A stretch of 64,000 nt of DNA. Origin: Prorocentrum cordatum (taxonomy: Eukaryota > Sar > Dinophyceae > Prorocentrales > Prorocentraceae). The stretch's first letter is position 1, and every line of letters starts with the position of its first letter. Positions 31,139 to 43,589 of the stretch are shown in pieces. The DNA lies in assembly GCA_963575745.1 (NCBI GenBank), contig CAUYUJ010015761.1, forward strand, positions 149,892 to 213,891, written 5' to 3'. Below the pieces are notes generated by a model that was not told the origin of the DNA, made no database searches, and was given only the letters and a program-made list of their open reading frames with translations. The position numbers were made by a program, and so were the translations under genes.

Positions 31139-31690
31139 GAGGAAGCCCAAACCACTGGTTTTACAAAAGTTTTGGCCCCATTTTGGCCGATCGGGGGGGG
31201 CGCGAATTGTGACCATCCCCTTCTTTGATCGATGTCATCCAAGATGGCCCCAAGAAGCGTCCAGGAGTCCCCAAGAGGCCCCAAGATGTCCCCAAGATGG
31301 CCTCAAGAGGCCCCCAAAAGGCCCTTAAGAAGATCCCTGGTGGCCCCAAGAGGCCCCCCCGAGGCAACCAAGACGCCCAAGAACCCCCCAGGACCGCCAA
31401 GAACCCCCTAAAAAGTCCCAGCAGGCCACCATGAAGCACCCAAGAGATATCCCAACAGGCTCCGACAGGCATCCAAGAAACCTCTGGCTCATTTGCCTGC
31501 CCTCCTCCTCCTGCTCCTCAGTCATCATCACATTCCTTATATTCCTCCTCCTCCTCCTCCTCTTCGTCATCGTCCTCCTCCTCATCATCATCCTCTTCTT
31601 CCTGCTCCTCCTCCTCCCCACTCCCTCATTCGTCCATCCATCCATCTATCCACCCATCAATCCATCCATCCAGCCTCTTCCTTCTCCTCC
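31139..31690 (+). repeat. 87-bp unit copy, CCAAGAGGCC run, (CTC)n and (ATCC)n
   Basis: 31140-31235 is a diverged copy of the 23196-23372 unit. 31236-31480 belongs to the CCAAGAGGCC family. (CTC)n follows to about 31620 and ATCC tetramers to 31680. Confidence 0.85.
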
Positions 31691-32017
31691 TCATCTATAC
31701 TTCGCACGGTTCGACCGTCCCCTCTCGTCGTTTCCGCGTTTCCCTGGTCACCTCAACTCGCCTGGACATCGTTTCTGGATGGGCTGGCGGGGATACGCGA
31801 AGCGTCTAGAATTATCTGAAAAAACTTTTCGCCGGAGATCTCGGATCGAGCCCCTTTACTATAATGTTCCACTCCTTTTCTTGCACGCCCGAAACCTAAT
31901 TCCCGACACGCCCCCTTGTCTATAGCGAGCTCGCGCATGCATTGTCCCTGGGTGCGTGGCTGAAGTGGGGATCCGTGGTGGGGATTATGCTTGTTGCATT
32001 CTTGTTTGTTGTCGTCG
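31690..32017 (+). repeat. Dispersed repeat copy (31785-31925) in otherwise plain sequence
   Basis: GGATGGGCTGGCGGGGATAC, also near 23928, leads into CTTTTCGCCGGAGATCTCGG and the block shared with 30080-30205. Confidence 0.7.
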
Positions 32018-32178
32018 TCCCACCCGCGACACGCCCGCGACCCACCCCGCGACCCACCCCGCGACCCACCCCGCGATCCACCCCGAGACCCACCCCGCGA
32101 TCCACCCGCGACCCACCCCGCGACCCACCCCGCGACCCACCCCGCGACCCACCCGCGACCCGCCCGAGACCCGCCCGC
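32018..32178 (+). repeat. 12-bp minisatellite CCCACCCCGCGA
   Basis: About 13 units with occasional 10-bp variants (CCCACCCGCGA). Gly/Trp- or Pro/Thr-rich frames are shadows. Confidence 0.95.
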
Positions 32179-33515
32179 GGGCACACGAAAAGCACCTGCG
32201 AGGAACTGTGCAATTCGAGCGGAACGCAGTGCTATGCGTCGGGAACGGCGTTCGCGAGACCACTTCGGTCGGGAGATCTGGGCCAGGGACTGCAGGACTC
32301 TATGCGTTGACGAATTCCCACCTGGACGGGGGGGCCATCATGATCGATGCATGTTGCTCGCGGATGCACTGATCACTGTGGTGCGAGTACTCCCATTGCT
32401 CAGATTGTCGTTAGCGCGTGGGTTTTCGTGACACCGTCGACCCCCACGGACCCCAGGGCCATCGCAAACGACCTGACACGCCAACCTACTTCCCAACATT
32501 GAAGGAATCGCGATATAGGAAAGCTTCGACGGGCGCGCGCCCCCAGAGGGGCAGAATGTCCGAGCCCCGGGACTTCGCGAGGTCTGCGAGGGCAACGACC
32601 CTCAGCACCACGCGAGCCGCATCCGGCAACCTAGAGTTGCGCAGGTATCCGACGCGTCACGGGCCAGAACACGAAAAGCCAAAACATCCTGGAAACGGAT
32701 ATTCCGAAGGTGGCCCAGGCAAAGCGGGCCGCGCCCAGACGCGAACCACCTCTTCGATCCCACCGCCGCGCGGACCCCCCCAACGACGCTGGCAAACCCG
32801 TCCAACGAGGGCGCCTTGAACCTCGAGGCCCGGGGTCCCCGAGGACAGCGTCCATGACCCGGGCGAAACCGCATGCGCACCATGGGCGCGCTGCACAATG
32901 TTGACGGGCGCTTTTGCCTGGAATGCTCACATCACCGCCGTCGGGGTCGGCAGGGTTCCAAGGACACCTCTGGGCGACCCCGGCACCAGGGCCGAGGCGC
33001 GCATCCTGCCCGGCGATCCTGGCCCCCCACCGTTGGGGCTGCCAGGCGCCACCCAGGCACCGAGGCCAGGTTCCACGAGGAACACAGGGCGCGGCGGAAG
33101 AGAACGCGAAGCGATAAGGCAGGAACGAGAAGGATAAGAGCTACAAATAAGGGAGGCACAGAACACGACGGACGGGCACACCGCGCGCCAGTGGCCTGAA
33201 GAGGCCCCCGTGGTTCTCCGAAGGCCCCCGAGGGCTCGCAAGGGCCGCGAACCCCTCGGGGGCCTCCGTCGGCACCGGCATATCCTGATAAGTGCGACGC
33301 GTCCCCGGTTGGACCCATTCTGCTGAATCCCACCGCAAGACGACGACGACGACGTAGCAGTGCCAAAGTTGCCCATCCAGGGGACGTTGCCGGGGGTTCA
33401 CAGTTCCCCGCGAGAACCCCCTGCCGCGAGTTATCCAAGAGCAGGTGGCCATGCCGGATCTTTCGCGCTTCGCGGGCTCACCAACGAAGGTCTTGCGCCA
33501 AGGCCTCCCGCAGCT
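32179..33515. other. No recognised gene
   Basis: GC-rich mixed sequence. Frames are open on both strands but lack domains or a consistent codon bias. Confidence 0.4.
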
Positions 33516-33595
33516 CTCTCTGGCTCCCACGACGGCGGCGACGACGACGACGACGACAACGACGACTACGACGACGACGACGACGACGGATGGCA
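33516..33595. repeat. (ACG)n triplet tract
   Basis: Short GAC/ACG run flanked by mixed sequence. Confidence 0.9.
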
Positions 33596-35149
33596 TTTTT
33601 CAGGGGATTCCAAAGGCAAGTATTTGAAAGCAGGACCACTGGTCGGTGTTCCAGCGGCCCAGACACAATCTTCGGAGGCCGGAAGAAAACGGAAAAGGAA
33701 CTCGCCGACCCCAGACCCGCCCCAAGACCGCTCGAAGACTGCTCCAGGAGGGCGCGGAGCTCCACCGGGAAGCGCCGAACAGGCCACCATTTGTCCAAGA
33801 CCCAAGAAACATCAAGATTCTGAATTCCCTCACGCACTCGCTTCCACATGGCTATCCGAACCGTCAACACGGCTCCAACATTGCCCTGGAAAACGCCAAA
33901 CACGTTCCCGAGGCACTCGGGGGCGTTCCAACAGGACCCCACGAAGCACCCCGGAGGCCCCAGGAAACGCCAAGGGTCCCCCAAATGGCCCCCATGGCCA
34001 CACGCGGCCTCGAGAAGCCCCCACGAGTCCTCCAGGATGCCCCCAAAAAGCCCCTAAAAGACTCCCAAGATGCCCCAAGGGCCCCACGAGGCATCCGACA
34101 CGCTCCAAGAAGCCTCCGCGAACATGCAACACCGATGACTTTATTGAGGTTGCGGCCACTTTTGCTTTTTGGGGGGACGTGGGCGTTTCTTCAAAGGCCC
34201 CGTGCGCCTGGGAAAGCCCTTTGCCTCCAAGACGGGCCAAGTTATCCCCACGCGCCTCTACACTACGCCCGCGACGCTCCACGAGGCCCCCAGACCGCCC
34301 CCTGACAGCTCCAACCGGGCAGTCCCAAGTGGCACCGAAGAGACGAAAATCAATCTACAACCTGGTGGCAATGAAGGGTTTGGCCTTCCTCACCTTCGCG
34401 CCCCCCATGGCCATCCGAGGCTGCACGATGGCCCCGAAAACCCCTGCAGGAGCGCCAGCGGCGCTCCCCGGAATCATAAGCAATTCGAAAAGGCCCCGCG
34501 CGGCGCCCAGGAGGCCTCGGGAGACCCGAAAACGCCGCAGAGGCCTCCTCGAGGCCCCGACGAGACCCCCTTTGCGCCCCCAGGGCCCCGAGGCCCCCTG
34601 AACGCTGCACGCGGCGTCTGGGGCCGCCGACACACTGCCCCCTTCCCTGGGCGACGCAGCGCCTCCTGGCAGCTTCAGGATGAGCAACTGAGATTACGCG
34701 AAGCGTCTGAATCTCTAGCATGGACCCCCCTCTACAAAAACATAAAGAAACCCCTTGACATTCGGCCCCCGGCGGGCAACCCAAGCGACCCTAGACGGGG
34801 ATCACAAGAACACACGGCAGTCTCCGGAAAGACGGGGGCAACGAAAACGCGAAAGAAACCATGGAACGCAGACGGAAAGCAGGCCTCCACGAGAACCGCC
34901 TCCGTTGACAGCGGCTACAACCGCGGCGACGGCGGCGGCGACGGACGGCGGCAACCGAAATTCATGGCCGCCCGCGCACGACGATCCCGCGACGACGCGT
35001 GCGACGAGCACCGCAACGGACGACAACGACGCAACGCCGACGACAGACAGCGACCCGACCACACCTCAGAAACCTCGGAATGCTGGCGCCCCACGAGAAT
35101 CGGCGAGGTCCCTCGACGGAGGCCCTGGAGGCACCGGCGAAAGATCGAC
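33596..35149. other. No recognised gene; CCAAGAGGCC-type repeats at 33880-34130
   Basis: The middle carries the short-period CCAAGAGGCC family. The rest is GC-rich, with a 413-codon plus-strand frame at 33360-34601 that is Pro/Arg-rich, passes through the repeat and has no domain, so I do not call it a gene. Confidence 0.45.
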
Positions 35150-35164
35150 GAACGCAGCGACGAC

Positions 35165-35221
<57 letters not shown>

Positions 35222-36183
35222 AACGACGGCGACGACGACGTCAACGCCGCAGCGACGATCCGGGGGCAAGGCGGCGCGGGGCCGCCGCGCCTGCTGCGGC
35301 GCTGGCGGGCGTCGCGGCTGCAGGCGTTGGCCTCCGCCGCCCGGGCGCGGCGTCGTCGGTGCCGCGCCCCATTGGGGCGCGGCGCCCGAGTCTCCTCGTC
35401 CCACGGGTGCCATATCCATTACACGGACGGGTGTTGGCGACTGCACATACGCACGCTGCCGTCGTCAAGCTGACCTGCCACGGGCGCAGGCGGCCTCGCT
35501 GGCAGCTCCGCCATGCGTCGCACATGGATTGCGTCAGTGCATGTTCGGCGGTGACGGGCGTCAAGGCCGGGGACGGAAGGAAGGCCCACGGGGAGATATG
35601 ACGCACGGTGCCCCCCCCCCCCGACGCGCGGCCCCGGCGCAGCAACCGCGCCCGCGCGGGCGACGCAACGAGGGGCGAGCGCCGATCGACGAGGACGACG
35701 AAAACGACGACGACGACGGCGGCGACGACGACATCGACGCCGCAGCGACGATCGGGGGGCAAGGCGGCGCGGGGTCGCCGCGCCTGCGGCGGCGCTGGTG
35801 GGCGTGGCGACTGCAAGCCTCCGGCGTCCAGGCGCGGCGTCGTCGGTGCCGCGTCCCATTGGGGGCGCGGCGCCCAAGTCTCCCCGGTCTCCGGGCGCCA
35901 CGTCCAATATACGGACGGGTCTTGGCGACTGCACGTACGCACGCTGCCGTCGTCAAGCTGGTCTGCCACGGGCGCGGGCGGCCTTGCTGGCAGCTCCGCC
36001 ACGCGTCTCACATGGATTGCGTCAGCGTGTGTTCGGCGGTGACGGGCGTCAAGGTCGGGGATGGGAGGAAGGCCTACGGGGAGATATGACGCGCGGTGCC
36101 CCAACGCGTGGCTCCCGCACTGCAACCGCGCCCGCGCGGGCGACGTAATGAGGGACGAGCGCCGATCGACGAGGACGACGAAA

Positions 36184-36228
<45 letters not shown>

Positions 36229-36715
36229 ACATCGACGCCGCAGCGACGATCCGGGGACAAGGCGGCGCGGGGTCGCCGCGCTTGCTGCGGCGCTGGTGGA
36301 CGTGGCGACTGCAGGCGTTGGCCTCCAGCGTGTAGGCGCGGCGTCGTCGGTGCCGCGTCCCATTGGGGACGCGGCACCCACGTCTCCCCGGTTTCCGGGC
36401 GCCATGTCCATTACACGGACGGGTCTTGGCGACTGCACATACGCACGCTGCCGCCGCCAAGCTGATCTGCCACGGGCGCAGGCGGCCTTGCTGGCAGCTC
36501 CGCCATGCGTCGCACATGGATTGCGTCAGTGTATGTTCGGCGGTGACGGGCGTCAAAGCCGGGGATGGAAGGAAGGCCTACGGGGAGATATGACGTACGG
36601 CGCACCCCCCCCCCAACGCGTGGCTCCCGCACAGCAACCGCGCCCGCGCGGGCGACGCAATGAGGGACGAGCGCCGATCGACGAGGACGACGAAAACGAC
36701 GACGACGACGAACAG
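35150..36715 (+). repeat. ~495-bp tandem repeat, three units plus part of a fourth
   Basis: Landmark CGCCGCAGCGACGAT starts at 35245, 35738 and 36236 (periods 493 and 498). Landmark GTGACGGGCGTCAA occurs at 35551, 36039 and 36543. Each unit begins with a variable GAC tract. Units are similar over their whole length, and frames are open on both strands but not consistently conserved, so I do not call a protein. Confidence 0.92.
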
Positions 36716-36719
36716 CAGC

Positions 36720-37015
36720 AAAGTGGCGATATGCATTACTGCGCACGTATACACTACAGCGCTCGCGTGCACCATAGATCGCGTGTATACCACAGCGCTT
36801 GCCCACCCCACCTCGACCGTGTGCGACGCAGCGCCTGTATACACCGAAGCTATCATGTGCAACGCAGCGCCCGTGTACACTAAAATGATTGCGTGCGTCG
36901 CGGCGCCGGCCCCGCAACAGCACGTGAGCACCCTCGAATATGCGAGCAACGCACCGCTGGCGTACCCCAAAACACCTGCGTGCATGGGACAGGTCGACGG
37001 AGCACGCAAGTGATG
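36720..37015 (+). repeat. ~28-bp degenerate minisatellite
   Basis: Units of the type CGTGTACACCANAGCGCT recur from 36725 to about 36900; a similar unit reappears at 37490-37780. Confidence 0.6.
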
Positions 37016-37079
37016 ACCTGCTGGGGAACGAGTAGATGTCACGCCTAGAAAAAGCCGATCATCCAACGCGACGTGTTTC

Positions 37080-37215
37080 CCTCCTTCCTCCTCCTCCACC
37101 TCCACCACCTCCCCGTCCTCCTCGTCCTTGTCTGCTTTCCCTCCTCCTCCTCCTCCTCCTCTCCTCCTCCTCCTCCTCCTCTTCCTCCTCCCCCTCCTCC
37201 TCCTCGTCCTCCGAG
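37080..37215. repeat. (CTC)n pyrimidine tract
   Basis: CTC triplets with minor interruptions. Confidence 0.95.
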
Positions 37216-37800
37216 CCCCCCAATCGTGCGGGTTGCCGCTGCACCACACGCACGCATCTCGCCGCACACCGCAAAATGGTCGATTGAATTGATCTACTTG
37301 GTTTTCGGACTGCCCATAGAACTGGGATTCCTGGGCGCAGCTGGGAGGAGGTGGGGCGCTGCGGGTGCACTCGGGGGGACGCTGGGTTTCCACCGGCGTC
37401 CCGATGTCCATACGGAGTATTGAATACTGTTTCCGGTGGTTTCCACAAGCGCGCCACTCGGTCACATGTACTCGTTCTACACTTCTATATACAACAAGGG
37501 CGTTGTGTTGCACACCGTTGCCGTGGTGCACGCGCGAGCCGCGCTGTATAGAGTCACTGCAACGCGCGCAAACATTATGGTTACACTGGCGCTGTGTTGC
37601 ACAAGGCTGATGTGGCGCACGCAAACCGAGTGAACAACAAAGGTGTTGTGCTAGCAGGCACGGAGGCGCAAATGACGCTCCGTCGCAAGCGGTCGATGTG
37701 GCGAACATGGGCGGCGTGGTGTACACAGGCGCTGCGGCGCACGCAACCACTGTGGTGTACACAGGCGCTCGCGATGCAAATCGCCATTTGCATGCTGGAG
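37216..37800 (+). repeat. Mixed sequence and a ~28-bp minisatellite (37490-37780)
   Basis: GGCGTTGTGTTGCACAC-like and GTGGTGTACACAGGCGCT-like units recur and resemble those at 36.7-36.9 kb. No gene is seen. Confidence 0.5.
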
Positions 37801-39750
37801 TTACCCGTCCTCGGCCATTCCAGCACATTCCCTGACGCCGCCAAAGCGAAACGTGACGTCATCGACAACCCCCACCCACCTTCGATGAGCGCCGTCATGA
37901 GCCAGGAAATAAAACGGGCGCCAGCCACGCCCGCGCGCATGGCGACGAGGCAAAGACCGACAAGCCACGGGCGACAACGCAACGACGACGACGACGACGA
38001 CAACGACTGCGGACCAGACTCCTACGCGGACACATACGCGCACCTAACGCGCGCCGCGGCTGTGCCTGGAGCGCACTGGGGAGGGGGGCCGTTACGTCAT
38101 AAGGGGGGTGGGGGGGCAGGAACCGTGACGCCCGACAAGCTCTAAGCCATGCGGGAACGGGTCCAGGGTCTCCAACCACTTGCCACAACCTATACGACCA
38201 CGTCATCGGCGTGGCCTCCAAGGTTTCTCCCTGCCTTGTTATGCCTGCGCCTCTTCCTTCCCCCCCTGGTCGAGGCAGAATGGCTGCCTGGCGCGGAGGG
38301 CCGACCAGCGGGGCAAAACCGCCTCTCCCTCCATCGAGGGCCATCTTGCCAGCGTTCCAAGGCCGAGTCGGACGCGGGGGACACGGGGGGAAAGGACAAG
38401 GAGGGGAACAAAGCAAAAAAACGGAGGGCGGAGACGGGAGGCACGGAAGCTGGGGGACACGGCGGCGGGGAATGGCAAAACAGCCACATTTTGCAGAAGA
38501 CCCGGACCTGCTGCAGCGCGGCATCCCGTTGACCCCGGGCCTCCTTCCGCCAAGCTCCCTCGCGCGCGCGCCACTTCTTCTCCCAGGCGGGCCCGCCGGC
38601 CAAGTGTCCGACGCACTCCGCCTCACCAAAGAGTGGCACGCACGCGGACCACCTCACGCCCCGCGAGATACGCACGGCTGCCGTTCATCCCTCAAAAATT
38701 CCACCAGGCCTCTTGGCGCACGACGCCTGGAGAACCCCCCCCCCCCGATTCCCCCACCCATCTGGGAAAACGCGCGCCCCCACCCCCTGCATCCCGTGCA
38801 CCTCCCCCGCGCCAGGGGCGCGGAAGTGGCGTCGTGGCGGCTGGGCGGCGTGACGCCGCGACGCCTGCCATGCTTTGTTTTGGCCACTCATGTCATCTCT
38901 TCTGGCGTTCTGTCAATGCTCCGTGCGATCACTGTCCTTTTCTGTCCAGCTCGTTACGGGAAGAGGCAGAACACCCGAGAACCGACGTGCACAAGAAGTG
39001 TGGCGGCCGCGGCACGCTGGTTCCGTCCGTCAACGAACTGAAGCGGGAGTCACAGTGCCACCGAGACCGGCGGGGGTCCGTCGAACACCACGGAGGCTCT
39101 GTCGACACCGGCGAGTCGGAATTCGAGGGGGCCACCGGCACAACTGCGAATCTGACGAACACCACGCAACCTTCGTCGACGTGGCGGCGCAGGACTCTCG
39201 AGAACCACCAGGACAACTCGGGCGCTGGTGCTCAGATACGCGAGGTGGGCGAGCCAGAAAATCTCTGCTTCAAATTGAGCAACCCAGACCTGTCGGGTGG
39301 AGGATAACTGAGTATACTGTGGACCTCGTAGGACGTGTAATGTCGAGCATGCGGAACGACAATCTGTCGTCCCCAGGTGGCGCCTGCTCCACCGCGCGCT
39401 TCTCGGAGCCAGCCAACACGACTCGCACACGGTCCACTTCGGCGACGGCCTCCTAAGACTTCGCCTCAGCCTCCGCCCGCTGGCGGAGAGCGGTTGCCTC
39501 CCCGCTCTGGACTGCTCGCGCAGCTTCCGCCTGCAAGCGGCGCAACAAACTTCAACAATTACTCACTGCGTGGAGTTCCCCATCTGTGTATCTCATGTTT
39601 TATGTCATGCCATAGTGAACGTCTGTTCATGAGCGCTTGACTAGACTAGCGCGCCCACATGGGCGGCAGGACCGACGAAGACGAGTGAATCCGAATGCGA
39701 ATGAGTGAATATGAGTCACCCGTATGGCGGCTTCTGTTTGGGGTGCTCAA
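37801..39750. other. No recognised gene
   Basis: A 375-codon plus-strand frame spans 38180-39307, but its first two thirds are Arg/Pro-rich with equally open neighbouring frames. Only the last ~90 codons look protein-like and they carry no motif I know. A short GAC tract lies at 37980-38005. Confidence 0.4.
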
Positions 39751-40390
39751 ACCAGCGCCCCGCCTGAGACATCCTCAACATTTGTTCCGAAAGCAACAAA
39801 TGTTGAGCACCGAAACAGGCAAACCGCCTGAAACATCCCCACAATATGGCTTTGAACAGGCCCGTGCAAACACCCCTGGCGGCTCCCCTTAGGGATGCTG
39901 AAGCCACCGACCCGCCTGAGACATCCTCACAATCTGCTGTCCAAGCGAAAGATGCTGAGCACTGAAACTGGCAAACCGCCTGAGACATCCCCACAAAATC
40001 GCCGCGAACGGGCCCGTGTCAACACCCCTGGCGGCTCCCCTTCGGGATGCTGAAGCCAGCGACCCGCCTGAGACATCCTCACAATCTGCTGTCCAAGCGA
40101 AAAATGCTGAGCACTGAAACTGGCAAACCGCCTGAAACATCCCCACAAAATGGCCGCGAACGGGCCCGTGCAAACACACCTGGCGGCTCCCCTTAGGGGT
40201 ACTGAAACCAGCGCCCCGCCTGAGACATCCCCCAATATGCTCTCCAAGCGAAGGGCGAGCACCGAAACAGGCAAACCGCCTGAGACATCCCCACACGATG
40301 GCCGCGAACGGGCCCGTGCAAACACCCCTGGCGGCTCCCCCATAGGAGTGTTGAAACCAACGCCCCGCCAGAGACATCCTCCAAATCTGA
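39751..40390 (-). repeat. GATGTCTC core array in reverse orientation (9 copies)
   Basis: The complement of the core (CGCCTGAGACATC) starts at 39761, 39825, 39913, 39977, 40065, 40129, 40217, 40277 and 40366. Spacings alternate 64, 88, 64, 88, 64, 88, 60 and 89, i.e. a 152-bp dimer. Units share GGCAAACCGCCTGA and CCTGGCGGCTCCCC. Confidence 0.95.
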
Positions 40391-40394
40391 TGTG

Positions 40395-40685
40395 TGTTGA
40401 AGAAGGTATGAATATGAAAAGGTCTGAGTATGAGTAACCATGCGTATGAGTACGTATGGGTATGAGTACGTCTGAGTGTGAGTAAGTCTGTGTATGAGTA
40501 AGTCTGTGTATGTGTACGTCTGGGTGTGCGCCTGAATATGAGTAAGTCTGTGTACGAGTAAGTCTGTGTATTTCTACGTCTGGGTATGAGTAAGTATGGG
40601 TATGAGTACGTATCAGTATGAGTAAGTCTCTGTGTGAGTAAGTCTGGGCATGAGTAAGTCTGAGTATGAATGAATCCGAGTAGGA
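40395..40685 (+). repeat. GAGTAAGTCTG(T/A)GTAT minisatellite
   Basis: Some twenty 12-18-bp units of the type TATGAGTAAGTCTGTG follow the core array directly; a weaker version precedes it at 39685-39715. Confidence 0.9.
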
Positions 40686-41520
40686 AGAGACGAGGATAGG
40701 AGGGGACGAAAAGAGAAAGAGAAGGAGGAGTAGGAGGCGTCCACGTAATAACCAGAATCCCATCTTAAGATATGGGGAATAACCTTAGGAAGCCATTGTA
40801 GACCCTCCCGGGTTATCACTAACACAACACCGCTATTATATAGTAATGGGGGGCGGTTGCCGCGGAACGATAAGGTTAGCGCCGCGCCCATGGAACGACA
40901 ATAACCAAATCCCACGCCCCGAATCGGGGGGTATCTCAATTCAAAGTGGAATTCGAGTGATATACGAATACTGATAGTCAAAACATGAACGAACAATACG
41001 ACTGCAATAGTAGTGAGCAAACTAATGAGGAAATGTGAGGATACTACTACCCATACTCACATGAACAAGACGAAGATTCAGAGTCAGAATAAGAATACGA
41101 GTACGAATCATACTAAAGGATAGCAGGTACGAATCAAAAGAAATCCGATCCAAAGAGCACTTATTTCACGTTCTCTCCCTTTTCCTTATCCTCTACGATT
41201 CGTATTACCACCCCTGTTGCGCAGAGATTTTTCCCCAGTCGTCGCGTGGGGTAGTGCGTCCGAAGGCATCGCGCTGCCGCGCGCGGCGCGGTATCTGAGC
41301 ACCACGCTCGCACACAATACTTACGACAGCTTGTCCCAAAAGACAACGCATACAAGAAAGCCAAGAATACGAGCCAGACTTCAAACAAGAACAACAGTTA
41401 GACGACGAATAAAGATACGCGTCCACATCAGGATTAAAGAAGACCAGAACTCCGAAAACAGAGGCGCTAGTTGCAAAACCACACGGAGACCAGATTGCAC
41501 AAATGTCTCAGGGCCCGCTT
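40686..41520. other. Lower-GC stretch without a recognised gene
   Basis: More AT-rich than its surroundings, with scattered GAATACGAG-like hexamers at 41060-41130. No domain, RNA signature or long biased frame is seen. Confidence 0.4.
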
Positions 41521-41745
41521 CTGCAGAAGTACGGGCACATTCGCGCTGAAGCGGGCCGACGCCTTCCCATATTTAATCCAACCCCCCTCCAGGCGGCAAC
41601 AAATAAGACTCTCCTTAGGCACAGGGGCCCCACGACACACACACACACACACACACACACGCACGCACACACACACACACACAAGAACGCAAGCACGCAC
41701 ACTCACGCACGCACGCACGCACACTGACACCGACCCTTGGCCCAG
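41521..41745 (+). repeat. Dispersed repeat copy followed by (CA)n
   Basis: 41521-41640 matches 29705-29845 (CTGCAG..GGGC, AATTCACGCT-like, CCATAT, CAGGCGGCAACAAA). (CA)n and CACG repeats run to 41730. Confidence 0.85.
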
Positions 41746-42534
41746 CATCGGCCCAGCCAAGACCGGTGCTGGCGCACGCTTGACGCCTCCCGGTGCTGGG
41801 CCACCCGTCCGGGCCCCGCCCGCAGCGCCCTCCGCTCTGCGGCCCGCTGCTCGATGCTCAGAGCCTCCAGCTGCCCGGCGACCAGCAGCGCGGGCGCGCG
41901 GGGCATCCCCGCCCCGCCCCGCCGGGCTCGGCCTCGCACGGCCGCCCTGGAGGCCCGCCAGCGCCGCTGCGCCGAGGCGGCCGCGCGGAGGCCGCGCGGG
42001 CGGCCGCGGCATCCGAGGCGGCGCGGGCTGCGGCGGGCGAGCGGGGGCCGCCCTGAGCCCAAGGCGGCTGCGGCAGCGGCTGCCCGCCAGACCACCACCC
42101 AGCCCGAAGTCGTCGCTGGGCCTCGATCTCTTCTGGCCGAGGGGCGCTGCGGAGCAGCGAGCAGAGACGACGGGGCGCGTACACCCCCCAACCCACATGT
42201 GCGGCAGTCTGCGGCCTTCGGGTTGGGTGGGGGCGGTTCGGCAAGTGACGAGACAAGCTCGCGTCGCGATAGCGTCGGCGTCGGTGTCTGACACCGCGTG
42301 GATCCGTCAGCCTTGAACGATAGCGGCTTTCCGACTGGGCAAGTCCTTCGAGATCGGCCGAGTCCTCGCCAATGTCGGCGCTCAATCTTGAATGCCCGCG
42401 CTGAGGCCGCTGGTGTTGCCGCCTCGTCAGCGCGGCGCGAATCTGCCGCACCCGGAGGTGCGCGAACAAGAAGCTCCTCTCCCCTCCTGATGGGCCTGTC
42501 TTCCACCACCACTATAAGTTGGAGGGGCGAGGGG
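41746..42534. other. Very GC-rich stretch with ambiguous open frames
   Basis: Four frames on both strands remain open for 150-400 codons, all Ala/Arg/Pro/Gly-rich. I see no motif that selects one of them. A gene fragment cannot be excluded, but none is supported. Confidence 0.35.
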
Positions 42535-42695
42535 GTCCTCCTCTTCCTCCTCCTCCTCCTTCTCCTCCTCCTCCTCCTCCTCCTCATCCTCATCCCCTTC
42601 CTCATCCTCCACCTCCTCCACCTCCTCCTCCACCTCCTCCACCTTTTTCCCCCCTCCAACTTGTGGTGGTGGTGGTGGTGGTGGTGGTGCAAGAC
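42535..42695. repeat. (CTC)n followed by (GGT)n
   Basis: CTC/CCA triplets to 42650, then a short GGT run at 42662-42690. Confidence 0.9.
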
Positions 42696-43420
42696 AGGCC
42701 CACCAGTCCAGCTGCCCCATGCATCCACCGCGCTGCCCTCGGCACGCTGGGCCACGTTGGCATGCGCCTCGAGCCGTGTCGCAGAACTCTCGGCCCTGTT
42801 CTGAGCCCGCGCGCCGCCCCGCCCCCGACCGGCTCGCTCTCTGGCGCGCTCTCTTCGGCCTCCGGACGGCCAAAGCTTGCCTCGCGAAGGCTGCAAGATT
42901 GATTGCCCAACGGCGGCCCAAGAACCCCCCAAAAAAGGCCCCAGCATGCTCGCCCGGGAGGCCCTGAGGATGGCCCAAGACCAGCCCAAGAGCCTCCACC
43001 GACGCCCCACGAGGCCAGAAGTATGTGGAAAAAACGAAGGAAGCGTCGGTGTTGTTCACTTCCATCTTTTCGGCTCAAGATGGCCTCGGGAAGGCCTCAG
43101 ATAGGCCAAAGAAGCTCCCACGACGGCCAAATGGTCCCAAGACGGCACAGGAAAGCCCGAAGACGGCCCAAGAGCCTCCCCAAGACGGCCCCAAGACCCA
43201 CCCAGGCGGCCCCCACGATGGTCCAGTCGAGCCCCTTCGGGAGAGCTCGGAGGAGACGTCGTGCCCAACATGGTCCACCTGGGCCACCTCGGGAGAGCTC
43301 GGAGGAACACTCGCGCCACGAGGCCCCCGAAAGGCCCCCATGCAGGCTCCCAAGGAGGCCCAGGGAGGCCTCAAAGACGCCCGCAAGAGGCCTTCACGAG
43401 GCTTAAAAGAAAACTCGAAA
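42696..43420 (+). repeat. Mixed sequence, then CCAAGA-type short-period repeats
   Basis: From about 42900 to 43410 units of the type GGCCCAAGACGGC dominate, the same family as 20.77-21.33 kb. GAGAGCTCGGAGGA occurs twice, near 43238 and 43291. Confidence 0.75.
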
Positions 43421-43589
43421 CGCAGTGCAAGAGGCATGCTACGTGACGGCTACGCTACGCTACAGTACCGCAGAGCCGCTTCCTAGACGCCCCCCAGGAT
43501 GGTTTGAACGAGCCTTTTCGGAGGCATCTGCAAAATCTATCTGCATGCATTCGATGCTGCGATGGCACCGTAGCGAGGTTTGCCGCAGG

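Noticed and set aside
32018-32178. CRISPR-like regular repeats
   Set aside because: Units are contiguous 12-mers with no spacers; the GATGTCTC arrays likewise have diverged cores and unequal spacers, and this is eukaryotic DNA.
41703-43010. 435-codon minus-strand ORF
   Set aside because: Crosses a CTC tract, is Arg/Ala/Pro-rich, and competes with three other open frames; no domain.
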